In this document: piece after piece, positions 10,694-20,012 of the stretch
Layout of the letters: each line of letters opens with the position of its first letter
How positions within the stretch are numbered: position 1 is the stretch's first letter
DNA from: Amycolatopsis sp. CA-128772
GTDB lineage: Bacteria; Actinomycetota; Actinomycetes; Mycobacteriales; Pseudonocardiaceae
Assembly (NCBI RefSeq): GCF_002904295.1
Contig: NZ_PPHG01000067.1
Span: 1-64,000, forward strand
Reading direction: 5' to 3'
Length of the DNA: 64,000 bases
The notes under the pieces: model-generated
What the model saw: the letters and a program-made list of their open reading frames with translations, nothing else
Database searches by the model: none
Told to the model about the DNA's origin: nothing
Translations under genes and position numbers: made by a program

Positions 10694-11709
10694 CCGTCCG
10701 CGAGGAGGTCGCCCAAGGCCAGGAGCTGGGGGGTGGCCGGGCCGAGCTCGAACTCCAGTCGCTTCGCCGCCGCGAAGTAGCGGTGGACCACGTGGTCGAC
10801 GTCGATGCCGACGCCGCCGTGGACGTGGACCGCCGTGTGGGCCACGCGGTGGCCCGCTTCGGCCGCCCAGAACTTCGCCGTCGCCACCGCCGCCGCGGCC
10901 GGGACGCCCGACGAAAGCTGCCACGCCGCCTGCAGCGTCGTCAGCCGGACCGCCTCGACGTCGAGGTACGCGTCCGCCAGCCGCTGGCGGACCGCCTGGA
11001 ACCCGCCGATGACGTGGTCGAACTGCTTCCGCCCGGCCGCATACGCCGCGGTCAGCTCCAGGGCCCGCTCGACCACGCCGAGCTGCTGCGCGCACACCCC
11101 GGCCGTTCCGCGCAGCCGCAGCCATTCGCCGATGTCGCCCAGCGACACCCCCGGCGCTTCGGACAAGGAAAGCAGCGCCGCGTCCGCGTGGTCGACCGTC
11201 TGCTGCGGCCGCACCGAGACCCCGGGCGCGGCCGCGTCGACCAGGAACACCTCGTCCGGCGCCGCGACCAGGAACCCGTGCGCGAACGCCCCGAACGGCA
11301 CCGCGGTCCGCGTGCCGGACACCCGGCCCTCGGCGGCCGTGAACCCGTCCAGGGCCACCGCGAGAACACGTTCTCCCCGCAGCACCGGCAGCACCCAGCG
11401 GTCCACCAGCTCCGGCGTGCCGAACTCCGCCAGCGCCGACGCCGCCATGGTGATCGACGGCAAGTAGGGGACCGCCGCCACCGCCCGGCCGATTTCGGTG
11501 AGCACCGCGCACTGTTCCAGCAGGCCGAACCCGCCGCCGCCGAGCGACGACGGCAGGGCCGCGTCCAGCACGCCCGCCTGGCCGAGGGCCGTCCACGCCA
11601 CCGCGTCGAAGCCGCCGGTTCCGTGCGGGTCGTGGGTGGCCTTGTCGGTCAGCAGCCGCCGGGTCAGCGCGGCGAGGTCGGCCGACGCCTCGGAGGGGGT
11701 AAAGTCCAT
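10690..11709 (-). CDS. fadE27: Acyl-CoA dehydrogenase FadE27/ChsE5-like subunit
   Basis: A 339-residue flavin acyl-CoA dehydrogenase beginning MDFTPSEASADLAALTR. Position and partner match Mtb fadE27 (chsE5), which forms an alpha2beta2 enzyme with fadE26 (chsE4) and oxidises cholesterol side-chain CoA esters. It lacks several residues of classic homotetrameric dehydrogenases, as expected for the non-catalytic-base subunit. It starts 8 bases after fadE26 with an AGGAG-like site. Assignment to steroid metabolism rests on the neighbouring KstR box, hsd4A and mce4 genes. Confidence 0.85.
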   Translation of the reverse strand: MDFTPSEASADLAALTRRLLTDKATHDPHGTGGFDAVAWTALGQAGVLDAALPSSLGGGGFGLLEQCAVLTEIGRAVAAVPYLPSITMAASALAEFGTPELVDRWVLPVLRGERVLAVALDGFTAAEGRVSGTRTAVPFGAFAHGFLVAAPDEVFLVDAAAPGVSVRPQQTVDHADAALLSLSEAPGVSLGDIGEWLRLRGTAGVCAQQLGVVERALELTAAYAAGRKQFDHVIGGFQAVRQRLADAYLDVEAVRLTTLQAAWQLSSGVPAAAAVATAKFWAAEAGHRVAHTAVHVHGGVGIDVDHVVHRYFAAAKRLEFELGPATPQLLALGDLLADG

Positions 11710-11717
11710 GGGTTCTC

Positions 11718-12881
11718 CTAGCGCGTGACGGGCAGGCCGAGGGCGGTCGCGGCGATCATGTCCCGCTGGATCTCGTTGGTGCCGCCGCCGAAGGTGAGGA
11801 TCAGCGCCGACCGGTGCAGCCGCTCGATCCGGCCGGCCAGCAGCGCACCCGGCGAACCTTCGCGGACGACGGCGGCCGCGCCGAGCACCTCCATCAGCAG
11901 CCGGTAGGCCTCGATGGCGAACTCCGTGCCGAACACCTTCGTCGCCGACGCCTCGGCCGGCCCGAGCTCGCTCGCCGCGGCGGCCCAGGCGATCCGCCAG
12001 TTCCGCAGCTTCAGGTACTCCGCGCCCGCGTGCACCCGCGCGAGGTGCAGCCGCACCCATTCCTGCTCGATCGCGCCCGTCTCCCGAGCCCACGCCAGCA
12101 CGTCGGCGAGGGCCTTGCGGATCGGCGCCGACGACGTCAGCGCGACCCGTTCGTGGTTGAGCTGGTTGGTGATCAGCGGCCAGCCCGCGTTCTCTTCGGC
12201 CACCCGCGCCGACACCGGCACGCGCACGTCGTCGTAGTAGGTCGCGCTCGTCCCGGCGCCCGCGACCGTGTGCACCTTCGTCCACGAAAACCCGGGCGCC
12301 GACGTCGGCACGATGAGGATCGACAGCCCGCGGTGCTTCTTCGCCGCCGGATCGGTCCGGACCGCCAGCCAGACGTAGTCGGCGTACTCGATCAGGCTCG
12401 TCCACATCTTCTGCCCGGTGACGACGTACTCGTCGCCGTCGCGCTCGGCGCGCGTCCGCAGCGACGCCAGGTCGGTGCCGGCTTCCGGTTCGGAGTAGCC
12501 GATCGAGAAGTGCAGCTCGCCCGCGGCGATCTTCGGCAGGTAGAACGCCTTCTGCTCGTCGGTGCCGTAGCGCATGATGGTCGGCCCGACGGTGTTCACC
12601 GTGAGGAACGGAACCGGGACGCCGGCGACGGCCGCCTCGTCGGTGAAGACGAGCTGGTCGAGCATCGGCCGGCCCTGCCCGCCGTACTCGGGCGGCCAGC
12701 CGAGCGCGAGCCAGCCGTCCTTGCCCAGCTGCCGGACGATTTCCTTGTACGCCGCGCCGTCGCCGTACTCGCCGCCGCCCGAGCGCAGGCCCTCCCGCCG
12801 CTCGGGCGTCATCAGCTCGGCGAAGTACGCCCGGAGTTCCGCGGCCAGCGCCGCCTGTTCCGGTGTGTAGTCGATCCGCAC
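11718..12881 (-). CDS. fadE26: Acyl-CoA dehydrogenase FadE26/ChsE4-like subunit
   Basis: A 387-residue acyl-CoA dehydrogenase with FAD/substrate motifs FSIGYSEPEAGTDLASL and MWTSLIEYADYVW, and the C-terminal FGGGTNEIQRDMIA motif. It resembles Mtb Rv3504 (FadE26). I chose the GTG at 12881, which has GAGGT just upstream and gives MRIDYTPEQ like the homologue; a GTG two codons earlier would sit on that site. It is first in fadE26-fadE27 and divergent from fdxD, with a KstR-like palindrome 24 bases upstream. Confidence 0.88.
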   Translation of the reverse strand: MRIDYTPEQAALAAELRAYFAELMTPERREGLRSGGGEYGDGAAYKEIVRQLGKDGWLALGWPPEYGGQGRPMLDQLVFTDEAAVAGVPVPFLTVNTVGPTIMRYGTDEQKAFYLPKIAAGELHFSIGYSEPEAGTDLASLRTRAERDGDEYVVTGQKMWTSLIEYADYVWLAVRTDPAAKKHRGLSILIVPTSAPGFSWTKVHTVAGAGTSATYYDDVRVPVSARVAEENAGWPLITNQLNHERVALTSSAPIRKALADVLAWARETGAIEQEWVRLHLARVHAGAEYLKLRNWRIAWAAAASELGPAEASATKVFGTEFAIEAYRLLMEVLGAAAVVREGSPGALLAGRIERLHRSALILTFGGGTNEIQRDMIAATALGLPVTR

Positions 12882-12905
12882 AGTCACCTCGATCCGGCGT
12901 TACAA

Positions 12906-12919
12906 TAGAACCTGTTCTA
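12906..12919. promoter_or_regulatory. KstR-type operator between fadE26 and fdxD
   Basis: TAGAACCTGTTCTA is a full match to the KstR consensus TnnAACnnGTTnnA and is symmetric apart from the two central bases. It lies in the 69-base divergent region, 24 bases from the fadE26 start and 31 bases from the fdxD start, where one repressor could close both promoters. KstR control of the equivalent Mtb region is established; binding here is inferred. Confidence 0.8.
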
Positions 12920-12950
12920 GTTGTACCAGGGCTCACGTGGCGGAGGAAGC

Positions 12951-13142
12951 ATGGAGATCGGCGTCGACCGGCTGGCCTGCGAGGCGAACGCGGTGTGCGT
13001 CGGGCTCGCCCCGGACGTGTTCGACCTCGACGACGACGAGGAGCTCGTCATCGCGCCCGGCGCGGTGCCGGCGGACCAGGTGGAACGTGTTTCCGATGCG
13101 GTCCAGGCGTGCCCGAAGAACGCGCTGTTCATCACCGGTTAG
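12951..13142 (+). CDS. fdxD: [3Fe-4S]-type ferredoxin FdxD
   Basis: A 63-residue acidic ferredoxin with three cysteines, Cys10, Cys16 (CX5C) and Cys54 followed by Pro, the pattern of single [3Fe-4S] ferredoxins that feed electrons to cytochromes P450. GGAGGA lies 3-4 bases before the ATG. Position matches Mtb fdxD (Rv3503c). No P450 is in the window, so its partner must be elsewhere; a steroid-side-chain P450 such as a CYP125 homologue would be the natural candidate. Confidence 0.88.
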   Translation: MEIGVDRLACEANAVCVGLAPDVFDLDDDEELVIAPGAVPADQVERVSDAVQACPKNALFITG

Positions 13143-13171
13143 CGGTGGTCACCGAACCGCTTGCCCAAAAC

Positions 13172-13185
13172 GAGAACAGATTCTA
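13172..13185 (+). promoter_or_regulatory. Second, imperfect KstR-like operator upstream of hsd4A
   Basis: GAGAACAGATTCTA keeps the AAC and the outer A of the KstR consensus, with ATT for GTT and G for the first T. It sits 40 bases before the hsd4A start and could drive regulated transcription of the long SDR-mce4 operon separately from fdxD. It is weaker than the 12906 site. Confidence 0.5.
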
Positions 13186-13225
13186 GTGTAAGCGCGAGAT
13201 CCAGGACTCGATGAGGAGGCCTCGC

Positions 13226-14092
13226 GTGAGCCTGACCGGCAGGACAGCGATCGTCACCGGCGCCGCCGCCGGGCTCGGCCGGGCCGAGGCGCTCGCGCTG
13301 GCCGCCCGCGGCGCGACCGTCGTCGTCAACGATCTCGGCGAACCGAAGGACGTGGTCGCCGAGATCGAAGCGGCCGGCGGCAAGGCCGTCGCGGTCGGCG
13401 GCGACGTCGGGGACCGCGCCACCGCCGACGCGCTGACGCAGGCCGCGCTGGACCTCGGCGGGCTCGACATCGTGGTGAACAACGCGGGCGTGCTGCGCGA
13501 CCGGATGCTGTTCTCGATGTCCGACGACGACTGGGACACCGTGCTGCGGGTCCACCTGCGCGGGCACTTCCTGTTGTCCCGCAACGCCGCGAAGCACTGG
13601 CGCGAGCAGTCCAAAGCGGACGGCGCGCCGGTGTACGGGCGGCTGGTGAACACCGCGTCCGAGGCGTTCCTCATCGGCTCGCCCGGTCAGCCCAACTACG
13701 CCGCCGCGAAGGCGGGCATCACCGCGCTCACCATGTCGGCCGCCCGCGGCCTGGCCAAGTACGGGGTCCGCGCCAACGCGATCTGCCCGCGCGCGCGGAC
13801 GGCGATGACCGAAGGCGTGTTCGGCGCTCCTCCCGAGAACACCTCAGCGGGTGCCGATCCCCTCTCGGTCGAGCACGTCGCCCCCTTCGTCGCCTACCTC
13901 GCCTCCCCGGCGGCCGAGCACGTCAACGGCCAGGTTTTCGTCGTGCACGGCGGCACGGTGGCGCTGGTGGAGCCGCCGAGGATCGAGCAGCGCTGGCGCC
14001 TCGACGAGCTCGAGACGTCGATGAGCACCTTCTTCGCCGGCCGCGACCCCGGCCGGATGTTCGCCGCCACCGAAATCCTGGAGGACCTGTGA
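13226..14092 (+). CDS. hsd4A: Hsd4A-like short-chain dehydrogenase
   Basis: A 288-residue classical SDR. The Rossmann motif TGAAAGLGR is near residue 12, followed by the NNAG motif in VVNNAGVLRD. The catalytic region has Ser in NTASEA and YAAAK. Mtb Rv3502c (Hsd4A) holds this position and acts as a 17beta-hydroxysteroid and side-chain 3-hydroxyacyl-CoA dehydrogenase. I chose GTG 13226 because AGGAGG precedes it by six bases; an ATG at 13211 overlaps that site. The C-terminal tail after VEPPRIEQRW is typical of this subgroup. The next gene overlaps by 4 bases (GTGA). Confidence 0.85.
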   Translation: MSLTGRTAIVTGAAAGLGRAEALALAARGATVVVNDLGEPKDVVAEIEAAGGKAVAVGGDVGDRATADALTQAALDLGGLDIVVNNAGVLRDRMLFSMSDDDWDTVLRVHLRGHFLLSRNAAKHWREQSKADGAPVYGRLVNTASEAFLIGSPGQPNYAAAKAGITALTMSAARGLAKYGVRANAICPRARTAMTEGVFGAPPENTSAGADPLSVEHVAPFVAYLASPAAEHVNGQVFVVHGGTVALVEPPRIEQRWRLDELETSMSTFFAGRDPGRMFAATEILEDL

Positions 14093-14847
14093 GGCTGGAC
14101 GGGAAGATCGCCATCGTCACCGGCGCCGCGCGCGGGCAGGGCGCGGCCGCCGCGCGGGCGTTCGTCGCCGAGGGCGCGAAGGTGGTGATCGCCGACATCC
14201 TGGACGACGAAGGCAAGGAGCTCGCCGCCGAACTCGGCGAGCAGGCCGTCTACCAGCACCTCGACGTCGGCGACGAGGACGGCTGGGCCGCCGCGGTCGA
14301 GCGCGCCACCACGGAGTTCGGCCGGCCGAACGTGCTGGTCAACAACGCCGGCATCCTGCACTTCTCCGAGCTCGGGCAGACGACGCTGGCCGATTACGAA
14401 CGCGTCATCCGGGTCAACCAGATCGGGGCGTTTCTCGGCATGCGTTCGGTCGTTGAACCGATGACCGCCGCCGGCGGTGGCTCCATCGTCAACGTGTCCT
14501 CTGTGGAGGGACTGGCCGGGATGCCCTACCTCGTCGCCTACACCGCGAGCAAGTTCGCGATCCGCGGCATGACCAAGGTCGCCGCGATGGAACTCGGCAA
14601 GAAGCACATCCGCGTCAATTCGGTGCACCCCGGCGCGATCGACACGAAGATGGTCGAGACGGCGGCGGGTGGCCAGAAAGTCGACATGTCGTACGTCGGC
14701 AAGAAGGTCGCCCTGAAACGGGTCGGGCAGCCGGAGGACATCGCGAAGCTGGTGTTGTTCCTGGCCAGCGACGAGAGCGCGTACTGCACGGGTGCGGAAT
14801 TCGTCGCCGACGGCGGCGCCACGGCGACGCACGCGCTCAATTTCTGA
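14089..14847 (+). CDS. Short-chain dehydrogenase (hydroxysteroid DH-like)
   Basis: A 252-residue SDR with TGAARGQG (residues 11-18), NNAG, catalytic Ser in NVSSVEG and YTASK. It resembles the 3alpha/20beta-hydroxysteroid dehydrogenase group. The GTG start overlaps the previous stop, so it is co-translated with hsd4A. Mtb has no gene at this place, so this is an extra reductase in the sterol locus. Its substrate (steroid ring or side-chain hydroxyl) cannot be told from sequence. Confidence 0.83.
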   Translation: MRLDGKIAIVTGAARGQGAAAARAFVAEGAKVVIADILDDEGKELAAELGEQAVYQHLDVGDEDGWAAAVERATTEFGRPNVLVNNAGILHFSELGQTTLADYERVIRVNQIGAFLGMRSVVEPMTAAGGGSIVNVSSVEGLAGMPYLVAYTASKFAIRGMTKVAAMELGKKHIRVNSVHPGAIDTKMVETAAGGQKVDMSYVGKKVALKRVGQPEDIAKLVLFLASDESAYCTGAEFVADGGATATHALNF

Positions 14848-14924
14848 ACGGTTAACGACGCTAACGAAAAGCGGGCACCGGGTGTGGAGAAGACTCGGGG
14901 GTGACTGAGCACGGGGAGGTCCGG

Positions 14925-15713
14925 GTGAGCGAAAACGCCGGTACGGTGCCGGGAACCGCGGCCCTGACCCAGGTCGGCCGCCTGGCGACACTTTCCTGGG
15001 AGGTCCTGCGCGCGATTTTCAAGCGGCCGTTCCAGGCGCGGGAATGGATCCAGCAGTGCTGGTTCTTCGCCAGCGTCACGATCCTGCCGACCGCGCTGGT
15101 GGCCATCCCGTTCGGCGCGGTGATCGCGCTGCAGCTCGGGTCGCTGACCGCGCAGATCGGCGCGCAGTCGTTCACCGGCGCGGCCAGCGCGCTGGCCATC
15201 GTGCAGCAGGCCAGCCCGCTGATCACCGCGCTGCTGGTCGCGGGCGCGGGCGGCAGCGCGGTCTGCGCGGACATCGGCGCGCGCAAGATCCGCGAAGAGA
15301 TCGACGCCATGGAGGTCCTCGGCGTCAACCCGATCCAGCGCCTGGTCGTGCCGCGGGTGCTCGCCGCGATGGTCGTCTCCGTGCTGTTGAACGGCTTGGT
15401 CAGCGTGGTCGGCGTGCTGGGCGGCTACTTCTTCAACGTCGTCCTGCAGGGCGGCACGCCGGGTGCGTACCTGGCCAGCTTCAACGCCCTCGCGCAGGTC
15501 CCGGATCTGTGGGTCAGCGAGATCAAGGCGCTGCTGTACGGGTTCGTCGCCGGGGTCGTCGCGGCCTTCCGCGGGCTTAACCCGGCCGGCGGGCCGAAGG
15601 GCGTCGGCGACGCGGTGAACCAGGCCGTCGTCATCACGTTCCTGCTGCTGTTCCTGATCAACGTCGTGCTCACCGCGATCTACCTGCGGATCGTCCCGCC
15701 GAAGGCGATGTGA
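14925..15713 (+). CDS. yrbE4A: YrbE4A, MlaE-type permease subunit
   Basis: A 262-residue membrane protein with several hydrophobic helices and the conserved EEIDAMEVLGVNPI loop, which contacts the shared ATPase MceG. It forms the inner-membrane channel of the Mce4 importer with YrbE4B. I prefer GTG 14925, preceded by GGGGAGG at 5 bases; GTG 14901 is an alternative adding 8 residues. It starts 77 bases after the SDR. No mceG is in this window, as is usual for mce operons. Confidence 0.92.
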   Translation: MSENAGTVPGTAALTQVGRLATLSWEVLRAIFKRPFQAREWIQQCWFFASVTILPTALVAIPFGAVIALQLGSLTAQIGAQSFTGAASALAIVQQASPLITALLVAGAGGSAVCADIGARKIREEIDAMEVLGVNPIQRLVVPRVLAAMVVSVLLNGLVSVVGVLGGYFFNVVLQGGTPGAYLASFNALAQVPDLWVSEIKALLYGFVAGVVAAFRGLNPAGGPKGVGDAVNQAVVITFLLLFLINVVLTAIYLRIVPPKAM

Positions 15714-16561
15714 TGACCGCCGAACCCCTGGACGCCGACCGGACGCTCGAGTACCTCGCGCGCCCGGGCCAGAGCCTGGAAGGGCTCGGCAAGCAGCTGG
15801 CGTTCGCCGCGAAGGCGCTCGCCTGGTCGCCGCGCACGATCCGCCGCTACAGCCGGGAAACGCTGCGGCTGCTGACCGAGGTCTGCTTCGGCACCGGCGG
15901 GCTCGCGGTCATCGGCGGCACGCTCGGCGTGATGATCGGGATGACCCTGTTCACCGGCCTCATCGTCGGCCTGCAGGGCTATTCCGCGCTCAACCAGCTC
16001 GGCACGGCCGCGCTGACCGGGTTCATCTCCGCCTACTTCAACACCCGCGAGGTCGCGCCGCTTTCGGCCGGGCTCGCCCTGTCCGCCACCGTCGGCTGCG
16101 GCTTCACCGCCCAGCTCGGCGCGATGCGGATCTCCGAGGAGATCGACGCCCTGGAAGTCATGGGCGTGCCGAGCATGCCGTACCTGGTGACGACCCGGGT
16201 GCTGGCCGGCGTCGCCGCGGTGATCCCGCTGTACGCGGTCGGCCTGCTGTCGAGCTACCTGGCGTCCCGGCAGATCACCATCTGGCTCTACGGCCAGTCC
16301 GCGGGCACCTACGACCACTACTTCACGCTCTTCCTGCCCCCCGGCGACGTCCTGTGGTCGTTCGGGAAGGTGATCGTGTTCAGCGTGCTCGTCATCCTGT
16401 CCCATTGCTATTACGGCTTCACCGCGAGCGGCGGCCCGGCCGGGGTCGGCGTCGCGGTGGGCCGCGCGGTGCGGACGTCGATCGTGCTGATCTCGGTGCT
16501 GGACTTCTTCCTGTCCCTCGCGATCTGGGGTGCGAACACGACGGTGAGGATCTCGGGATGA
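15713..16561 (+). CDS. yrbE4B: YrbE4B, MlaE-type permease subunit
   Basis: A 282-residue paralogue of YrbE4A with the EEIDALEVMGVPSM coupling loop and multiple transmembrane stretches. The ATG at 15713 forms TGATG with the YrbE4A stop. Its own TGA forms ATGA with the ATG at 16558, where the mce4A reading frame should begin. Its role is the second half of the permease dimer of the Mce4 lipid importer. Confidence 0.92.
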   Translation: MTAEPLDADRTLEYLARPGQSLEGLGKQLAFAAKALAWSPRTIRRYSRETLRLLTEVCFGTGGLAVIGGTLGVMIGMTLFTGLIVGLQGYSALNQLGTAALTGFISAYFNTREVAPLSAGLALSATVGCGFTAQLGAMRISEEIDALEVMGVPSMPYLVTTRVLAGVAAVIPLYAVGLLSSYLASRQITIWLYGQSAGTYDHYFTLFLPPGDVLWSFGKVIVFSVLVILSHCYYGFTASGGPAGVGVAVGRAVRTSIVLISVLDFFLSLAIWGANTTVRISG

Positions 16562-17881
16562 GGCGCGAGGTGTGGCAGCGGCTCCGGTTACCAGGGGTTG
16601 GGCCTGGTCTTCCTGCTCGTCGCCGCGTTGTTCATCGCCTTCACCCTCGCCGTCTACCACCAGGCGTTCACGCCGGTGACGCTCGTGAAGCTGGAGACCG
16701 ACCGCGTCGGCAGCCAGCTGCGCACCGGCGGCGACGTCAAGGTCCGCGGCATGCTCGTCGGCGAGGTCCGGTCGGTGCTGGCGAAAGGCGACCACGCCGA
16801 GCTGGAGCTGGCCCTCGACCCGGACAAGACGCCCGTCATCCCGAAAAACGTCTCCGCGCGGCTGCTGCCGAAGACGCTCTTCGGCGAGCGGTACGTCGCC
16901 CTGCAGCTGCCCGAGGCGCCGGAGGCGCCGATCAAGGCCGGCGACGTCATCCCGCAGGACCGCAGCAGCGCCGCGATCGAGCTGCAGAAGGTCCTGGACG
17001 ACGTGATGCCGCTGCTGCAGGCGGTCCAGCCGGAAAAGCTGTCGAGCACGCTGACGGCCGTGTCGGCCGCGCTCGAAGGCCGCGGCAAGCAGCTCGGCCG
17101 GACCCTGGTGCAGCTGAGCGACTACCTCGGCAAGCTCAACCCCTCGCTGCCGGACATCAAGGCCGACATCACCGGCCTGGCGAACGTCGCGGACACCTAC
17201 GACCGGGCCGCGCCGGACCTGCTGCAGGCGCTGTCGGACCTGACGACGACGAGCCGGACCATCGTCGACCAGCGCGCGCAGCTGGCCGACCTCTACGCGA
17301 CCGTCACCGCGGCTTCGGTGGACCTGACGAGCTTCCTGCAGGTCAACGAGGACAACCTGATCCGGCTCACCACCGCCGTCCAGCCGACGCTGGACGTCCT
17401 CGCGAAGTACGCGCCCGAGTACCCGTGCCTGATGCGGCAGCTCGCCGAGTCGGTGCCGCGCGCGGAACTGGCGTTCGGCAAGGGCACCGCGCACCCCGAG
17501 GTCAGCCGGGTCACCATCGAGTTCGCCGCCGGCCGCGGCAAGTACCGGCCCGGCGTCGACGAGCCGAAGTACGAGGACAAGCGCGGCCCGCGCTGCTATC
17601 CGTCGGTGCCGAAGCCGGGCGTGTGGCCGCAGTACCCGCCGGACGGCGCGATCGAGGACGGTTCCAGCAAGCCTCCGCCGCCGAAGTACCCGCCCGAGAC
17701 GCTGCCCGCCGGCGGTGGCGCCGTCGGGGGCGACGGCACGATCGTCGGGTCGGCCTACGAGAACGACCTGATCGACCTGCTCGCGTCGCCCGCACTCGGC
17801 ACTTCGCCGGGTGCCGTGCCCGGCTGGGCGGGCCTGCTCGTCGGCCCGCTCTACCGCGGGGCGGAGGTGGAGCTGAAGTGA
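16558..17881 (+). CDS. mce4A: Mce4A, substrate-binding protein with apparent frameshift near its start
   Basis: This is the first MCE protein of the importer: an N-terminal membrane anchor, an MCE domain (about residues 40-115, LRTGGDVKVRGMLVGEV), helical repeats and a Pro-rich tail. The ATG at 16558 overlaps the yrbE4B stop and encodes MRREVWQRLR, but that frame then leaves the family. Dropping one T at 16588/16589 joins it to YQGLGLVFLLVAALF, a normal MceA anchor. As read, the main frame can start only at a TTG at 16598 with no ribosome site, giving a shortened anchor. Either the sequence has an inserted base or mce4A is mutated. The frame then runs unbroken to 17881. Confidence 0.8.
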
Positions 17882-18915
17882 GGAGTTTCCTGCCGTCCCT
17901 GCTCAAGCTCGGGATCTTCGCGGTCGTCACCGTGCTGCTCACCGGGATCCTCGCCGCCACCATCGCGAACACCAACTTCGGCGAGACGTCCGGGTACCTG
18001 GCCGGGTTCACCGACGCGTCGGGGCTCAAGGAAGGCGACGACGTCCGGATCGCCGGGGTCAAGGTCGGCCAGGTCGACGCGATCGAGGTGGTCGAGGGCG
18101 AGCGGAACCTGGCCCAGGTGCGGTTCGACGTCGAGCACGCCTACCGGCTGCCGGAGACGGTGACCGCGACGATCAAGTACCGCAACCTCGTCGGCCAGCG
18201 CTACCTCGCGCTCGGCACCGACGTCCCGGGCGATCGCGCGTTGCCCGAAGGCGGCACGATCCCGCCCGAGCGCACGAAGCCGGCGCTCAACCTCACCGTG
18301 CTGTTCAACGGCTTCAAGCCGCTGTTCAAGGCGCTCAGCCCGAAGGACGTCAACCAGCTCTCGGCCGAGATCATCAGCGTCTTCCAGGGCGAGGGCGGCA
18401 CGATCACCAGCCTGCTGCAGCACACCGCGTCCCTGACGACGGCGATCGCGAGCAAGGACCAGGTGATCGGCCAGGTGATCGCCAACCTCAACACGGTGCT
18501 CGGCACGGTCAACGCCCACGGCCCGCAGCTCGGCGACCTTATCGAGCAGACCCAGAAGCTGGTCAGCGGGCTGGCCGAGCAGCGCAAGCCGATCGGCGAC
18601 GCGGTCAGCGCGCTCGGCGACCTCGCCGTGTCGACCACCGGGCTCCTGGCCGACGCGCGCCCGGCCCTCAAGGACGACGTGGCGCAGCTCGGCGTGCTGT
18701 CGCAGCACCTCGGCGACTCCGGGCCGCTGCTCAACCACCTCCTGGAGGTGCTGCCGGGCAACCTGCAGAAGTTCACCCGGACCCTCAGCTACGGCAGCTG
18801 GTTCAACTACTACCTGTGCGGGATCACCGGCACCATCGGCATTTCCTCGCTCGACATCACCCTGCCGATCATCCCCATCCCGGGAACGCAGCGCGCGGAG
18901 AGGTGTGGCCCATGA
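17878..18915 (+). CDS. mce4B: Mce4B
   Basis: A 345-residue MCE-family protein with an uncleaved N-terminal anchor (LLKLGIFAVVTVLLTG), an MCE domain at about 38-115 (GLKEGDDVRIAGVKVGQV), then long helical segments. MceA-F assemble into a hexameric tunnel carrying lipid across the cell envelope to YrbE. The GTG start overlaps the mce4A stop (GTGA). Confidence 0.92.
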   Translation: MRSFLPSLLKLGIFAVVTVLLTGILAATIANTNFGETSGYLAGFTDASGLKEGDDVRIAGVKVGQVDAIEVVEGERNLAQVRFDVEHAYRLPETVTATIKYRNLVGQRYLALGTDVPGDRALPEGGTIPPERTKPALNLTVLFNGFKPLFKALSPKDVNQLSAEIISVFQGEGGTITSLLQHTASLTTAIASKDQVIGQVIANLNTVLGTVNAHGPQLGDLIEQTQKLVSGLAEQRKPIGDAVSALGDLAVSTTGLLADARPALKDDVAQLGVLSQHLGDSGPLLNHLLEVLPGNLQKFTRTLSYGSWFNYYLCGITGTIGISSLDITLPIIPIPGTQRAERCGP

Positions 18916-20012
18916 GTCGTTCGGGGGGTCCCGGGGGGCTTGCCCCCCGGCTGGGGTCTGGGGCTCGGCCCCAGCGGACATGGAAGCCGCTGAAGGAACG
19001 CAACCAGGCCGCGGTGGGTGCGGTCGCGCTCGTGCTGATCGTGCTCGTCACGGCCACGACGTACTTCTCCGGCCAGCTCCCGTTCTTCGGCAACGGCACG
19101 ACGTACTCGGCGTACTTCGGCGAGTCTGCCGGGCTGGCGGCGGACAACGAGGTCGAGGTCGCCGGGGTCAAGGTCGGCACGGTGTCGTCGGTGAAACTGG
19201 CGGGCAAGCAGGTGCTCGTGAAGTTCCGGGTCAAGGACGTCCGGGTCGGCGACGCGACGACGGCGTCCATCGAAATCAAGACGCTGCTGGGGGAGAAGTA
19301 CCTCGCGCTCGACCCGAAGGGCGGCGGCGCGCAGGAACCGGACCAGACCATCCCGCAGGCCCGCACGCGCACGCCGTTCCAGCTGCAGGACGCCTTCGAG
19401 CAGCTGTCGACGACGGTCGGCGACATCGACACGAAGCAGCTCGCCGACAGCTTCAACGCCCTCTCCGACAGTCTCAAGGACAGCCCGCAGTACCTGAAGG
19501 ACACGCTGAACGGGCTGTCCTCGCTGGCTCGCACGGTCTCTTCACGCGACGCCGACCTGCACACGCTCCTGGCCAACACGAGCCAGGTCTCGAAGACGCT
19601 GTCGGACCGCAACACGCAGCTGCAGCGCGTGATCAGCGACGGCAACCTGCTGCTCACCGAGCTGCAGAACCGCAAGCAGGCGATCAACGCGCTGCTCACC
19701 GGCACCCAGCAGCTCTCGCAGCAGCTGACCGGGCTCGTCCAGGACAACCGCGCGCAGCTCAAACCGACGCTCGACAAGCTGAGCAAGGTCACCGACATCC
19801 TGCAGCGCAACCAGGGCAACCTCGACAAGAGCCTGCAGCTGATGGCGCCGTTCGCCCGCGTCGGCGCGAACGCCACCGGCAACGGCCGCTGGTTCGAGGG
19901 CTACCTGTGCGGGCTGCTGCCGCCGACGATCACCGCCGGCGGCCTGCACATCAACCCCGAGGGCTGCACCCCGCCGATCGCGGCGCCGAACCAGGGGGTG
20001 GGCCGCCGATGA
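18912..20012 (+). CDS. mce4C: Mce4C
   Basis: A 366-residue MCE protein with anchor at about 35-52 (VGAVALVLIVLVTATTYF), MCE domain from about 60 to 140, and a helical C-terminal part. Residues 3-20, rich in Gly, Pro and Arg, are encoded by a GC-rich double palindrome at about 18920-18966 and are not a normal part of the family; they lie before the anchor and so in the cytoplasm. The ATG overlaps the mce4B stop (ATGA). Confidence 0.9.
   Translation: MSRSGGPGGLAPRLGSGARPQRTWKPLKERNQAAVGAVALVLIVLVTATTYFSGQLPFFGNGTTYSAYFGESAGLAADNEVEVAGVKVGTVSSVKLAGKQVLVKFRVKDVRVGDATTASIEIKTLLGEKYLALDPKGGGAQEPDQTIPQARTRTPFQLQDAFEQLSTTVGDIDTKQLADSFNALSDSLKDSPQYLKDTLNGLSSLARTVSSRDADLHTLLANTSQVSKTLSDRNTQLQRVISDGNLLLTELQNRKQAINALLTGTQQLSQQLTGLVQDNRAQLKPTLDKLSKVTDILQRNQGNLDKSLQLMAPFARVGANATGNGRWFEGYLCGLLPPTITAGGLHINPEGCTPPIAAPNQGVGRR
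18920..18966 (+). repeat. GC-rich double-palindrome inside mce4C
   Basis: Two adjacent hairpins, GGGGGGCTTGCCCCCC and TGGGGCTCGGCCCCA, lie in frame within the first 20 codons of mce4C. The layout resembles the 47-base element at 33116, 39419 and 60501, but the sequence is different enough that I treat it as a related class at best. Confidence 0.55.

Noticed and set aside
13211..13226. ATG at 13211 as start of hsd4A
   Set aside because: It overlaps the AGGAGG that serves the GTG at 13226.
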